Counted from the stretch's first letter, positions 43,448 to 53,001 are shown. The stretch: 64,000 bases of DNA from Pseudomonadota bacterium (GCA_963205115.1 CAUJHV010000021.1:1-64000), one strand, 5' to 3'. The notes: generated by a model not told the origin, from the letters alone. Numbers and translations are program-made.

Positions 43448-44359
43448 ATGTCCACGCCTGCCCTGTACGAATCCCGCCTGCACTCGCTGCCGCTGATCGC
43501 GCGCGGCAAGGTGCGCGAAAACTATGCGGTGGGCACCGACCGCCTGCTGATGGTGGCCAGCGACCGCATCTCAGCCTTCGACGTCATCATGGGCGAGCCG
43601 ATTCCCGGCAAGGGCGCGCTGCTGACGCAGGTGGCGCTGTTCTGGTTCGAGCGGCTGAAGCACATCGTCGCGAACCACCTCACCGGCCAGGCGCCGGAGG
43701 GCGTCGTCGCCGCCGACGAGGTCGCGCAGGTGCAGGGCCGCTCGATGCTGGTCAAGCGCCTGCAGCCGCTGCCCATCGAGGCGGTGGTGCGCGGCTACCT
43801 GGCCGGCTCGGGCTGGAAGGAATACCAGCAGGGCGGCGCGGTGTGCGGCGTGCCGCTGCCGGCGGGCCTGAAGAACGCGGCGCGCCTGCCGGCGCCGATC
43901 TTCACGCCGGCCACCAAGGCCGAAGCCGGGGCGCACGACGAGAACATCAGTTTTCAGCAAACGGTCGACCTCATCGGACGCGAACGGGCCGAGCAGGTGC
44001 GCGACGTGGCGCTGCGCCTGTACACCGAAGCCGCGGCCTACGCGCTGACACGCGGCATCGTCATCGCCGACACGAAGTTCGAATTCGGTTTGGACGAGCA
44101 GGGCACGCTGACGCTGATGGACGAGGTGCTGACACCCGATTCCTCGCGCTTCTGGCCGCTGGATTCGTATGCCGCTGCGGCGGCGCAGGGCGCCAATCCG
44201 CCGAGCTACGACAAGCAGTACCTGCGCGACTGGCTGGAGCAGGCGCAGGTCAACGGCCAGCCCTGGGGCAAGACCGCGCCCGCGCCCGCCCTGCCGGCCC
44301 AGGTGGTGGCGGCCACGGCCGAGCGCTACCGCGCGGCGGCGACCGCCCTGATGGGCTGA
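43448..44359 (+). CDS. purC: Phosphoribosylaminoimidazole-succinocarboxamide synthase
   Basis: A 303-residue SAICAR synthetase of purine biosynthesis, joining aspartate to CAIR with ATP. It is the longer, yeast-like form common in betaproteobacteria. Motifs: [11 protein letters not shown] (about 19-29), [19 protein letters not shown] (about 38-56), [14 protein letters not shown], the [13 protein letters not shown] segment, DTKFEFG and [13 protein letters not shown]. The ATG lies nine residues before [12 protein letters not shown], the usual beginning. No other pur gene is adjacent. It follows the amylase genes by 73 bases but is functionally unrelated to them. Confidence 0.97.
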   Translation: MSTPALYESRLHSLPLIARGKVRENYAVGTDRLLMVASDRISAFDVIMGEPIPGKGALLTQVALFWFERLKHIVANHLTGQAPEGVVAADEVAQVQGRSMLVKRLQPLPIEAVVRGYLAGSGWKEYQQGGAVCGVPLPAGLKNAARLPAPIFTPATKAEAGAHDENISFQQTVDLIGRERAEQVRDVALRLYTEAAAYALTRGIVIADTKFEFGLDEQGTLTLMDEVLTPDSSRFWPLDSYAAAAAQGANPPSYDKQYLRDWLEQAQVNGQPWGKTAPAPALPAQVVAATAERYRAAATALMG

Positions 44360-44469
44360 GCGCCCGCGGCGCTGCCGCGCTACCGTGGCGCGCGGTGTCG
44401 CTTGAACGAGCCGCCGTACGCATCTGACCACCCGGCGCACGCGCGTCGACAGCCACGCAGGGAGCCACG

Positions 44470-46413
44470 ATGCCGCGATGCCACCGACTCGACATGCACG
44501 GCCATTGGCGACGGTTCGCGACGCGGGCCGCAGCGATCGGCGCGCTGGCATGGGCCACAGCCGCCAGCCCGCAGCCCGCGCCGGCCGACACAGGATTCCC
44601 GGCCTACGGCGGTTCCCTCGGCGGCGGCAGTTTCAGCCCGCTGCGGCAGATCGACGCGGCCAGCGTGGGCCGCCTGGAAAAAGCCTGGACCTTCCGCACC
44701 GGCGAGACCGGCCCTGGGCAGACGACGAACCCGCGCTTGACCTTCGAGGCGACGCCGGTGGTGGTGGGCGACACGATGTTCGTCAGCACGGCCTATGGCC
44801 GGGTCTTTGCGCTGGACGCGGCCACCGGTCGTGAGCGTTGGCGCTTCGATGCCGGCCTGGACCCGAACACGCGCTACGCCGAAGCCGCCAACCGCGGCGT
44901 GGCGGTCTGGGACGACCCGCGTGCGGCTGCAGGCGCAGCCTGCGCGCGCCGAGTCTTCGTCGGCACGCTGGATGCGCGGCTGATCGCGCTGGACGGCCGC
45001 ACCGGCACGCCCTGCGCCGACTTCGGCCGTGGTGGTGCCGTTGCGCTGCGCGACCCCCGCTGGCCGCGCGCAGGTGACGCTGGCGAATACGGCCTGACCT
45101 CGCCGCCGCTGGTGGTGGGCGACCTGGTGATCACGGGCTCGGCCATCGGCGACAACCGTGCCGCCGCGCTGGAAAGCGGCGTCGTGCGCGCCTTCGACGC
45201 CCGCACCGGCGCGCAGCGCTGGGCCTGGGAGCCGGTGGACCAGCCGCTGTCGGCCGCGAATGCGTGGGCGCCGCTGTCTGCCGACCCGGCGCGTGACCTG
45301 CTCTTCGTGCCCACGGGCTCGGCCGCGCCGGATTTCTTCGGCGGGCAACGGCCCGGCGACAACGCGCATGCCAACTCGCTGGTCGCCCTGCGCGCGAGCA
45401 CCGGACAAAAGGTCTGGCACCGCCAACTCGTGCGCCACGACCTGTGGGATTACGACCTGCCCGCACAGCCGGTGCTCGTCGAATTGCAGCGCGGCGACGC
45501 GCGTGTGCCCGCGGTGGTGCAGACCACGAAGATGGGCATGCTCTATGTCTTCCACCGCGAGACCGGCGAGCCGCTGTTCGACATCGTCGAGCGGCCCGTG
45601 CGGGCATCGGACGTGCCCGGCGAGAGCGCCGCGAAGACGCAGCCGTTTTCCACCTTGCCGGCGCTGTCGCGGCATGCGCCCGTGCGACCGGACGATGCCT
45701 GGGGCCTGACGTTCTGGGACCGGGGCCGCTGCCGCGCGGCCATCGAGCGCTACCGCAGCGACGGCATCTTCACGCCGCCGTCGCTGCAGGGCAGCATCCA
45801 GATGCCGGGTTACGCCGGCGGCAGCAACTGGGGCGGCATCGCGTTCGACCCCGGCTCGCAGCTGGCCATCGCCAACACGATGGACGTGCCCTTCGTCGTG
45901 GCGCTGATCGAGCGCCACCGCTTCGATGCCGAACGCGCCTCCGGCGACTTCCGCGATTGGCAGTTTGCGCGCCAGGAAGGCACGCCCTACGGCATGCGGC
46001 GCACGCTGCTGGCTTCGCCGCTGGGCCTGCCGTGCACGGCGCCGCCCTGGGGGCGGCTGTCGGCGGTTGATCTGCGCACCGGCCAGCTGCGCTGGCAGAT
46101 TCCGCTGGGCAGCACGCGTGACAAGGCGCCCTGGCCGCTGTGGCGCGATTGGGGCATGCCCAACATGGGCGGCCCGCTCGTGACAGCCGGCGGTCTGGTC
46201 TTCATCGCCGCCGCGACCGACAACGCGCTGCGTGCCGTCGATCTGGCCAGCGGCCAGGTGCTGTGGACCGCGCGGCTGCCCGCCGGTGGCCAGGCCACGC
46301 CGATGAGCTATGCCGTGGGCGGGCGGCAGTTCGTGGTCATCGCCGCCGGCGGCCACGGGGCGCTGGGCACGACGCGTGGCGACCACCTCGTGGCCTTTGC
46401 CTTGCCGCGCTGA
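44470..46413 (+). CDS. Periplasmic PQQ-dependent dehydrogenase, glucose-dehydrogenase type
   Basis: A 647-residue quinoprotein with an export signal (ATRAAAIGALAWATAASPQPAPA) and the eight-bladed propeller of membrane glucose dehydrogenase but without its five N-terminal membrane helices. Recognisable parts are FPAYGGSLGGGSFSPLRQID, TFEATPVVVGDTMFVSTAYGRVFALDAATG, HDLWDYDLPAQPVLVEL (about 325-341), GYAGGSNWGGIAFDP and the final MSYAVGGRQFVVIAAGGHGALGT. It would oxidise a sugar or alcohol in the periplasm using pyrroloquinoline quinone. No cytochrome c or PQQ synthesis gene is adjacent, so the electron acceptor is unknown. GGAG precedes the ATG. Confidence 0.87.
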   Translation: MPRCHRLDMHGHWRRFATRAAAIGALAWATAASPQPAPADTGFPAYGGSLGGGSFSPLRQIDAASVGRLEKAWTFRTGETGPGQTTNPRLTFEATPVVVGDTMFVSTAYGRVFALDAATGRERWRFDAGLDPNTRYAEAANRGVAVWDDPRAAAGAACARRVFVGTLDARLIALDGRTGTPCADFGRGGAVALRDPRWPRAGDAGEYGLTSPPLVVGDLVITGSAIGDNRAAALESGVVRAFDARTGAQRWAWEPVDQPLSAANAWAPLSADPARDLLFVPTGSAAPDFFGGQRPGDNAHANSLVALRASTGQKVWHRQLVRHDLWDYDLPAQPVLVELQRGDARVPAVVQTTKMGMLYVFHRETGEPLFDIVERPVRASDVPGESAAKTQPFSTLPALSRHAPVRPDDAWGLTFWDRGRCRAAIERYRSDGIFTPPSLQGSIQMPGYAGGSNWGGIAFDPGSQLAIANTMDVPFVVALIERHRFDAERASGDFRDWQFARQEGTPYGMRRTLLASPLGLPCTAPPWGRLSAVDLRTGQLRWQIPLGSTRDKAPWPLWRDWGMPNMGGPLVTAGGLVFIAAATDNALRAVDLASGQVLWTARLPAGGQATPMSYAVGGRQFVVIAAGGHGALGTTRGDHLVAFALPR

Positions 46414-46658
46414 GCACCGGGGCTCGTGCGGGCGCGACGGGCCCAGCCCCGTGTGACGAACTGCGCAGTCCACAGCCAGGCACCCCGGCCGCGTTGAAGT
46501 CGCCCGCAGGCGTGCCGAAGCCGAGGGTATCGACGTGTCGGTCCAGAGCCTGGGGATTCCATCCAAGCCAAGAACCGCGCGACCGACCTGGCCGCCCCGC
46601 GATGTGCATCCGCCCAACTGCCGTCGTCCTTCCTCGCCTCTCGAATCCAGAACATGCC

Positions 46659-47030
46659 ATGAAGAAGGTTCTCATCGTCGAAGACCAGCCGGACATCCGC
46701 AAGCTGATCCGCATGACCCTGGAGTTCGAGGACTTCGAGATCCACGAGGCCGAAGAAGCTGCCACGGGCCTGCGCCTGGCGCGCACCGTCGAGCCCGACC
46801 TGATCCTGATGGACGTGATGATGCCGGGCGAAATCGACGGGCTGCAGGCCTGCGCGCAACTGAAAGCCGACCCTGCGCTGCGTCACATCAAGGTGGTGCT
46901 GCTCACCGCACGCGGGCAGGCCCGCGACATCGAGTCCGGCAGGCAGGCCGGCGCGGACGAATACCTGGCCAAGCCCTTCAGCCCGCTGCAGATGATCGAC
47001 ATGATCGACCGGCTGATGGCGACGAGCTGA
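46659..47030 (+). CDS. Single-domain response regulator (CheY-like)
   Basis: A 123-residue receiver domain without an output domain. The acidic pair is at E8/D9, the phosphorylated Asp is D52 in ILMDVMMPG, the switch Thr in LLTARGQ and the Lys in YLAKPFSP. It likely takes phosphate from the histidine kinase encoded on the opposite strand 93 bases away and passes the signal by protein contact. There is no clear ribosome site before the ATG. The 245-bp gap upstream shows no gene. Confidence 0.93.
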   Translation: MKKVLIVEDQPDIRKLIRMTLEFEDFEIHEAEEAATGLRLARTVEPDLILMDVMMPGEIDGLQACAQLKADPALRHIKVVLLTARGQARDIESGRQAGADEYLAKPFSPLQMIDMIDRLMATS

Positions 47031-47123
47031 TCGCGCGCCACCGCGGGCCCCACGATCGGACGCTCAGCGCGCACCGAAAACCGCTGCCGGCGCTCGCCAG
47101 CGACGCCGTGACGGCCGGCCTGA

Positions 47124-49082
47124 TCAGGCCGGCTCGGTTTGAGGCATCGGAAGGGCAGTGGCCGTCACGGCCTGCGGCAGCCACAGCGTGACCACGGTGC
47201 CTTCGCCGGGCACGCTGTCCAGCGTGACATCGCCGCCCATCAGCGACATGATTTCCCGCACCAGCCGCATGCCCAGCCCCGTGCCGGGAATGTTGCCCGA
47301 GGCGTCGGCCCGGTAGAAGCGTTCGCCCACGCGCAGCAGCTGCTCGGGTGTCATGCCGATGCCGTGGTCCTGGACCTGCAGGCCGAGCCTGGGGGGCGTG
47401 CCGTCGAGCGCCGCGTCAGCGCTGGCCGGCAGGAAACGCAATTCCACGGCGCCGCCGCCGGGCGAATACTTGTAGGCGTTGGACAGCACGTTGCCGAGCA
47501 CGCGCTGGAACTTTTCGCTGTCCACCTGGACCTGCCAGTCCACGGCAGACCCATCGGCGGCAGTGACGCGGACCGGCTCGCGTCCGCCAGGCGGCAGGAA
47601 GGCCGCCACGGCATCGGCGGCGAGTTTCGGCAGAGACACCACCTCGAAGCGGAAGTCCAGGTCGCGCCGGGCCTCGATGCGCGCGAGGTCCAGCAGTTCG
47701 TTGACCAGGTTCATCATCACCAGGCACTGGCGGTGCACGGTGGCCAGCACGTCGTGGCGCCGCTCGGGCGTGAACTCGCGCGCGATCATCAACTCCACGT
47801 AGCCGAAGATGCTCGCCATGGGTGTGCGCAGTTCGTGCGCGGCCATGGTCAGGAACTCGCTCTTCATCCGGTCGACCTCGCTCTCGTGCGTGATGTCGCG
47901 CAGGTGCAGCACCTGCGACACGGCGCCGCCCTTGCCGGCATGCATCGCCAGCGCGAGCATGCGGCCGCGCGGCTGGCGCATCTCGATGCGCACGGGTTCG
48001 CGGTCTTGCGGGCCGGCCAGATCGTGCAGGCGCGCCAGTCCGCCACCGTCGACCGCACGCGAGCGCAGGCGGTGCAGCAGCACGTCTTCTTCGACACCCA
48101 GCACGGTATCCGGCGCCAGGCCGGTGAGCGCCACGAAACCCGGGCTCACGTAGCGCACCACGCGATCGGCGTTGAAGGAGACAAAGCCATCGGGGCTGAT
48201 GCCGAAGATCGCATCGAGCTGCGCCGAATGCGCCTGCAGCCGTGCCATGAGGCTGGACACGAGCTGCGACACGGCTTCCAGGTCGTCGTCGGTCGCCGCA
48301 CGGGCGCCGTCGGGCAGCGCGGTGCGCTCGAGCACCTGTCGCAGATGGGCCAGCGCCGAGTCACGCGCGGCCTGGGCCTGCTCGCGCTCGGTCTGCAGAT
48401 TGGCGGCGGCGCGGTCCAGGACCTCGAAGGTGCGCTTGAACTCCAGCGGCGTGTCTTCCGTCAGCGCCTGCCGCGCCAGTGCGCGGCCGCCGTGCAGCGA
48501 AGGGTCGAGATCACCGATGCGGTCGAGCTGGCCCAGCCACCGCACCAGCGGCCGGCGGATGGCCAACACGCCGCCCAACAGGGCGCTGGCCGCCAGTGCC
48601 AGGGCGACCAGGGCCTCGCGCCACAGCGCTTGCGCGATGTCGGCACTCGAAAACTGCAGGGCCAGCCGGCCGTAGGCGGTGCCGCCGGCCTCGATGGACT
48701 GCTCGCTGTCGTGCAGGCGTTGCGCGACCAGCGACGCCAGCCAGTCGGGCACCGGGTGCGGGCGCGACAGTGCGTTTCCGACCAGGCGAATGCCGTGGGC
48801 ATCGGTGTAGGCGATTTCGGCCACGCCGCTGTGGCGGGCCGCGCGCTTCAACTGGCGGCCGATGGTGTCGTAGTCGCCGATCACCGCACTTTCGGTGACC
48901 ACGGGCACGAGCACCGAGAACAGCGTCTGCGCATCGTCCACGGCCGCGTCGACACCGGCGTCGTACTGGTGGCGCAGAAAGAGCCCCAGCCCCATGCCGA
49001 CGAAGACCGTCAGTGTCAGGGCGTACAGCGCAAAGACGCGCCCGACCAGCGTTCGGGGCCACCAGCGCAAGGCCAGACGCAT
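47124..49082 (-). CDS. Membrane histidine kinase with PAS domain
   Basis: A 652-residue kinase. Membrane helices at about 15-36 and 156-175 bracket a periplasmic sensor of roughly 120 residues. Then come a linker helix region, a PAS domain (about 287-400), the dimerisation domain with His416 in MAAHELRTPMASIFGY, and the ATPase domain with NVLSNAYKYS, DHGIGM and GTGLGM. It starts 11 bases after the PhnD-like receptor gene, so receptor and kinase are made together. A phosphonate-like or other small anion bound by the receptor may be the signal. The single-domain regulator at 46659 is its probable partner. Confidence 0.9.
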   Translation of the reverse strand: MRLALRWWPRTLVGRVFALYALTLTVFVGMGLGLFLRHQYDAGVDAAVDDAQTLFSVLVPVVTESAVIGDYDTIGRQLKRAARHSGVAEIAYTDAHGIRLVGNALSRPHPVPDWLASLVAQRLHDSEQSIEAGGTAYGRLALQFSSADIAQALWREALVALALAASALLGGVLAIRRPLVRWLGQLDRIGDLDPSLHGGRALARQALTEDTPLEFKRTFEVLDRAAANLQTEREQAQAARDSALAHLRQVLERTALPDGARAATDDDLEAVSQLVSSLMARLQAHSAQLDAIFGISPDGFVSFNADRVVRYVSPGFVALTGLAPDTVLGVEEDVLLHRLRSRAVDGGGLARLHDLAGPQDREPVRIEMRQPRGRMLALAMHAGKGGAVSQVLHLRDITHESEVDRMKSEFLTMAAHELRTPMASIFGYVELMIAREFTPERRHDVLATVHRQCLVMMNLVNELLDLARIEARRDLDFRFEVVSLPKLAADAVAAFLPPGGREPVRVTAADGSAVDWQVQVDSEKFQRVLGNVLSNAYKYSPGGGAVELRFLPASADAALDGTPPRLGLQVQDHGIGMTPEQLLRVGERFYRADASGNIPGTGLGMRLVREIMSLMGGDVTLDSVPGEGTVVTLWLPQAVTATALPMPQTEPA

Positions 49083-49093
49083 GGCAGGCCGTC

Positions 49094-49963
49094 TCAGCGC
49101 AGCTCTTTGGGAGCGGTCTGATAGAAGCGCCGGTAGGCGTCGTACTCGCGGCCGTCGGAGGTGATGAAGTGCGCTTCCCGCGTCAGGCCGATGGTGGTCG
49201 ACACCTGCGCCAGCACCTCCTGGCCCTTGGGGTCCAGGTGCATGCCCGCGAAGGCCAGCGCCACCGCGCGCACCTCGCGTTCGGGCACCTTGGACGCCGC
49301 CATCAAGGCCAGGTCGTGGAAGGGCTCGGAGCTCCACAGCACGCGGAATTTGCGGTTCTCGCGACGTGCATGCGCGGCCACCATCTGCGAGTTGACGCCC
49401 GCCGCGGCCGTCTTGCCGCTGTACATCTGGGCGTAGGCCGCGTCCAGGTTGCCGGCGAAGGCGGGGATGGCGGCGATGCGGCGCGACATGAGGTGCGCCA
49501 TCGGCACCTTGTAGGAAACAAAGGCCTCGGGGCCGGGGAAGGCAATTTCCTTGCCGTCGAGCTGGGCCAGTTCGGTCAGCGGCGAATCGCCGGGCACGAC
49601 GATCTGGCCGTGCACGGCGGGCATCTCGCGCCGGCCGAAGACTTTCCAGCCCAGCGCCTCGCGCTCGGGGCTGAACAGGTGGTTGGTGAAGACGAACTCC
49701 ACGTCCTGGTCGATCACGTACTTCGTGGTCTCCGCGGAGGTGCGGCTGATCTTGAGCTTGAGCTTCACGCCGCTGCGCGCCGACACCCAGGCCAGGATGG
49801 GGTTCCAGTAGCCCGCCACGAGCGGGATGGACTGCTGCGGCACGGGCGAGAAGCTGTAGCCGCCTTCGGACGAGGCGGTCTGCGCGCGCAGCCACGGCGA
49901 TGCCACGAGGGACGCGGCGGCGGCGAGGCCCTGGCGGCGGGTGAAGGTCGGACGGCGAATCAT
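49094..49963 (-). CDS. PhnD-family periplasmic substrate-binding protein
   Basis: A 289-residue receptor of the phosphate/phosphite/phosphonate-binding PhnD superfamily. The N-terminus has RRPTFTRRQGLAAAASLVASPWLRAQ, a signal peptide that may use the Tat route (TRRQGL). Family landmarks are SIPLVAGYWNPILAWVSARSGVKLKLK, FVFTNHLFSPEREALGWKV, the VPGDSPLTELAQLDGKEIAFPGPEAFVSYKVP stretch read in parts, and AAGVNSQMVAAH. GAGGAG precedes the ATG. No permease or ATPase gene accompanies it; the next gene is a histidine kinase, so a sensory rather than transport role is likely. Confidence 0.87.
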   Translation of the reverse strand: MIRRPTFTRRQGLAAAASLVASPWLRAQTASSEGGYSFSPVPQQSIPLVAGYWNPILAWVSARSGVKLKLKISRTSAETTKYVIDQDVEFVFTNHLFSPEREALGWKVFGRREMPAVHGQIVVPGDSPLTELAQLDGKEIAFPGPEAFVSYKVPMAHLMSRRIAAIPAFAGNLDAAYAQMYSGKTAAAGVNSQMVAAHARRENRKFRVLWSSEPFHDLALMAASKVPEREVRAVALAFAGMHLDPKGQEVLAQVSTTIGLTREAHFITSDGREYDAYRRFYQTAPKELR

Positions 49964-50108
49964 GGCAGCTCCTCGCAAGCGCGCGTGCGGTGTGCGTCCA
50001 CTCTGGACAGGCAGACCTGCGCACCAGCAGTCTAGGAAGCGCAGCCGGCCGCAGTGCCCGGATAAGCCTCGAAAAGCCGGTCCTCCCCGGGGCGCCGCCG
50101 CCCGGGAA

Positions 50109-50780
50109 TCAGCTGCTTCCGCCAAAAACCGCCACGGTGGCCGCCACGTCAGACGCGCCCACGGCGTGGCCCTGGCGCGTGGCCGGGTCCACGCAGCGCT
50201 CGCGCAGCACGGCCGGTGCGATGCTGCCCAGGCCACGGTGCGCCTGCACGCGCGGCGCGCGGCCGCCGCTGGCGCGGGTGAGTTCGGCCGCCAGCGCCTG
50301 GCACTGCGCAGGGTGGTCGGCATGCACCACGACGCCGTCGTCGGCGCCGACCAGCTCGAACATCGGCGCGCGCAGCTGCCACAGCCGACCCTGCGTGATG
50401 AGCGCGGGCAGCCAGCGCTGCACGTACAGCACCAGCAGCGCGCCGATGTGGATGCCGTCGGCATCAGGGTCGAAGAGCAGGGCCACGCGTTCGAAGCGCA
50501 GCGGCGACGTGTCCTCGCCCGCCCACGGCGCGGTGGGCGAGGGCCGCCCCAGGGCCTCGGCCAGCAGGCGGTACTGCGCATGGGCGTCCACGCGGGCGGC
50601 GGGCGCCGTCCAGGCGTTGAGCGGCTTGCCCTGGAAGGCCAGCACGGCCTGGTGGCGCTCCTGGCGCACGGCGCAGACGGAGGCCAGCGCCGAATCGCCC
50701 TCCACCAGCAGCAGCTCGCTGCCGGGGCCGTGGTCCTGGCAATCGGCCAGCTTGGCGCGCGAGGGGGCGAATCGGGTCAT
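50109..50780 (-). CDS. Stand-alone gyrase/topoisomerase IV B-type TOPRIM protein
   Basis: A 223-residue protein that corresponds only to the TOPRIM part of GyrB/ParE. KLADCQ, then LLLVEGDSA with the catalytic Glu27, FQGKPLNAW (equivalent to LRGKILNVE), and FDPDADGIHIGALL with D104/D106/D108 are all in the right order; ALITQGRLWQLRAPMF matches the usual ELIERGHIYIAQPPLY region. The ATPase and transducer domains are missing entirely, and no partner fragment lies upstream. The metal-binding residues are kept, so it may still bind DNA ends or metal. It is either a domesticated fragment with its own function or a decaying gene. Codon use looks normal for the window. Confidence 0.75.
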   Translation of the reverse strand: MTRFAPSRAKLADCQDHGPGSELLLVEGDSALASVCAVRQERHQAVLAFQGKPLNAWTAPAARVDAHAQYRLLAEALGRPSPTAPWAGEDTSPLRFERVALLFDPDADGIHIGALLVLYVQRWLPALITQGRLWQLRAPMFELVGADDGVVVHADHPAQCQALAAELTRASGGRAPRVQAHRGLGSIAPAVLRERCVDPATRQGHAVGASDVAATVAVFGGSS

Positions 50781-50918
50781 CGGCGCATTCTCGCGGTCGC
50801 GGCGGCGCCGGGCCGTATCGCCAGGCGCGGAGAGCGGATAGCCGGCAAGCCAACTTGTCTTTCCGGCCCGACGCGGCGCGTCGCGCGATGCAGCGCCGCC
50901 GCCTTCACCGCGCCGGCT

Positions 50919-52178
50919 TCAGACGGCCGCGGCCTTCAGGAACAGCTCGCGATCGGGCGAGAAGCTGGCGTACAGCGGCAGCAGCGCGCCGCCCAGCGCG
51001 CGCGCGTCCGAGCCGATCGTGCCGGCCAGCAGGCGCGGCCGGGCCACGCCTTCCCAGCTGTAGCGCGAGAGTTCGGTTTCCGTGGCCTGCAGCAGCGCGT
51101 CGAGCAGTGTGCGGTCGAAGGAGCCGTCGACGATGACGCCGTCCAGGTCCAGCAGGCAGGAGGCACCGTTGACAGCGTGGGCGATGGCCGCGCCGGCCTC
51201 GACCAACCAGGCGCGGGTGTGTGCCTGCCAGGGCGACTGCAGGGCGCGCGCGTCGGCGATCGCGCCGGCTTCCAGCCCGGCGGCTTCGAAGCGCTGCTCC
51301 AGGCCCAGCAGCGAGGCCACGCCCAGCAGTTGCGGCGGCGGTGCCTCGCCCGCGGCGCGTGCGCGGCGCTGCGCCAGGCCCAGCGGCCAGGAGCCGATGG
51401 CGCCGGCATTGCCGGTGGTGCCGGCGCGCAGCTGGCTGTCCAGCACCAGGCCGCCGCCGATGAAGGTGTCGACGAAAACGTACAGAAAACTCGGGATGCT
51501 GCGCCCGCGACCGGAGACCAGTTCGGCCACGCAGGCCGCGGCCGTGTCCTTGGTCAGCGTCACGGGCCAGTCGGTCAGGCGAGAGACGGCATCGCGCAGG
51601 TCGAAGTGCTGCCACTGGTCCGCGATGCTGCGCGGAAAGCCCAGCAGCTGCTGCCAGCCGCCCATGGCCAGCGGCGCGGCGATGCCCACGCCCTGCACGC
51701 GCTCGCGCTGGTCCGCGCCCAGGCGGCGGCGGATGTCCTTCAGGCGCTGCCCGATCTCGGCCACGATGCGTTCCGGCTCGGCGTGGCGGTAATCCAGGCT
51801 CCAGCGGTGGCGCGGCGCGCCGGTGAAATCGACCAGCAGCGTGTCCAGGTTGCGCCGGCCGACCTTGATGCCCACGGCGTAGGCGCCGTCCGGGTTCAGC
51901 GACAGCGGCACCGAGGGCTGGCCCACCTTGCCGCGCTGCGGCTTACCGCGCAGCAGCAGGCCGTCGTCCATCAGCCGCTTGCAGATCATCGACACCGTCT
52001 GCGGCGTCAGCTGCGTCAGCCGCGCGATCTCCGCGCCCGGCAGCGCGCCGTGCAGCCGGATGGCCTGCAGCACGACCCGCTCGTTGTACTGCCGCAGCCC
52101 GCCCTGGCTGGAGCCGCGCGGCTGCAGGTGGCGGTCGGTCGTCGAGTGGGCGGCCGCCGAAGGTGTGAAGGCCGGCAT
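50919..52178 (-). CDS. ROK-family transcriptional regulator
   Basis: A 419-residue regulator with an N-terminal winged helix (LPGAEIARLTQLTPQTVSMICKRLMDDGLL, about 46-75) and a ROK sugar-kinase-like domain. GTTGNAGAIGSWP (about 255-267) is the conserved loop, but the CxCGxxGC zinc motif that usually follows in ROK proteins is absent and the stretch has no cysteine. Related regulators repress sugar-uptake operons and release DNA when the sugar binds. It lies 26 bases after frcA on the same strand, so it probably controls the frc genes and fructokinase. An in-frame TTG overlapping the frcA stop is an alternative start. Confidence 0.86.
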   Translation of the reverse strand: MPAFTPSAAAHSTTDRHLQPRGSSQGGLRQYNERVVLQAIRLHGALPGAEIARLTQLTPQTVSMICKRLMDDGLLLRGKPQRGKVGQPSVPLSLNPDGAYAVGIKVGRRNLDTLLVDFTGAPRHRWSLDYRHAEPERIVAEIGQRLKDIRRRLGADQRERVQGVGIAAPLAMGGWQQLLGFPRSIADQWQHFDLRDAVSRLTDWPVTLTKDTAAACVAELVSGRGRSIPSFLYVFVDTFIGGGLVLDSQLRAGTTGNAGAIGSWPLGLAQRRARAAGEAPPPQLLGVASLLGLEQRFEAAGLEAGAIADARALQSPWQAHTRAWLVEAGAAIAHAVNGASCLLDLDGVIVDGSFDRTLLDALLQATETELSRYSWEGVARPRLLAGTIGSDARALGGALLPLYASFSPDRELFLKAAAV

Positions 52179-52204
52179 GTCGGCGTCGCTGCGCGCGTCG
52201 GTGG

Positions 52205-52999
52205 TCAAGCCAAGCACTCCGCAGGAATCTGCTCCGCAGGCATCGCACCGGTCATGACCGCGACGGTGTCGCTCATGCTGATCGTCTTCGGATTGAGCAC
52301 GGCGGCGCGGCGGCCCAGGCGCGCGACGTGGATGCGGTCGGCGATCTCGAAGACGTGCGGCATGTTGTGCGAGATCAGGATCACCGGCAGGCCCTTGTCG
52401 CGCACGCGGCGGATGAGCTCCAGCACCATGTTGCCTTCCTTGACGCCCAGCGCCGCAGTGGGCTCGTCCAGGATCACCACATGCTCGGCGAAGGCCGCCG
52501 CGCGCGCCACGGCCACGCACTGGCGCTGGCCGCCGGACAGCGTCTCCACGGCCTGCGTCATCGAGCGGATGCCGACCTTGAGGTCCTGCATGCGCGCGAT
52601 GGCGGTCTCGAGCATCTTCTTCTTGTCCAGCATGCGCAGCACGTTGCCGGCAAAGCCTTCGCGCCGCATCTCGCGGCCCAGGAAGAGGTTCTCCGCGATG
52701 GTCATCGCCGGGGCCACGGCCAGGTCCTGGTAGCAGCACTCGATGCCGGCGCGGCGCGCATCGATCGGGGTCTTGAAGTGCACCGGCTGGCCGTCCAGCA
52801 GGATCTCGCCTTCGTCCGGCACCGTGGCGCCCGACAGGCACTTGATCAGCGAGGACTTGCCCGCGCCGTTGTCGCCGATGACGGCCAGGATCTCGCCGGC
52901 GCGCAGCTCGAAATCCGAGCCGTCCAGCGCCGTGACCTGGCCGTAGCGCTTGACCAGGCCCTTGGCCTGCATCACGAGTTTGGTCGGGGTGGCATTCAT
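52205..52999 (-). CDS. frcA: Fructose-type sugar ABC transporter ATPase
   Basis: A 264-residue single-cassette ATPase of the FrcA group (most sugar CUT2 ATPases have two cassettes). Walker A GDNGAGKSS at about 43-51, Q-loop CCYQDLAVAPAMTIAENLFLG, signature LSGGQRQCVAVARA, Walker B VVILDEPTAALG and switch His in ISHNMPHV. It drives the FrcC permease. It starts two bases after frcC stops. A second cassette is not missing by truncation: the single-cassette form is normal here. Confidence 0.92.
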   Translation of the reverse strand: MNATPTKLVMQAKGLVKRYGQVTALDGSDFELRAGEILAVIGDNGAGKSSLIKCLSGATVPDEGEILLDGQPVHFKTPIDARRAGIECCYQDLAVAPAMTIAENLFLGREMRREGFAGNVLRMLDKKKMLETAIARMQDLKVGIRSMTQAVETLSGGQRQCVAVARAAAFAEHVVILDEPTAALGVKEGNMVLELIRRVRDKGLPVILISHNMPHVFEIADRIHVARLGRRAAVLNPKTISMSDTVAVMTGAMPAEQIPAECLA

Positions 53000-53001
53000 G
53001 A

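Noticed and set aside
47139-49121. A 660-codon plus-strand frame
   Set aside because: It is antisense to the histidine kinase, whose H, N and G boxes are unambiguous.
50109-50780. Full gyrB or parE gene broken by frameshift
   Set aside because: No ATPase or transducer coding is visible in any frame upstream; the region beyond the start is the ROK gene.
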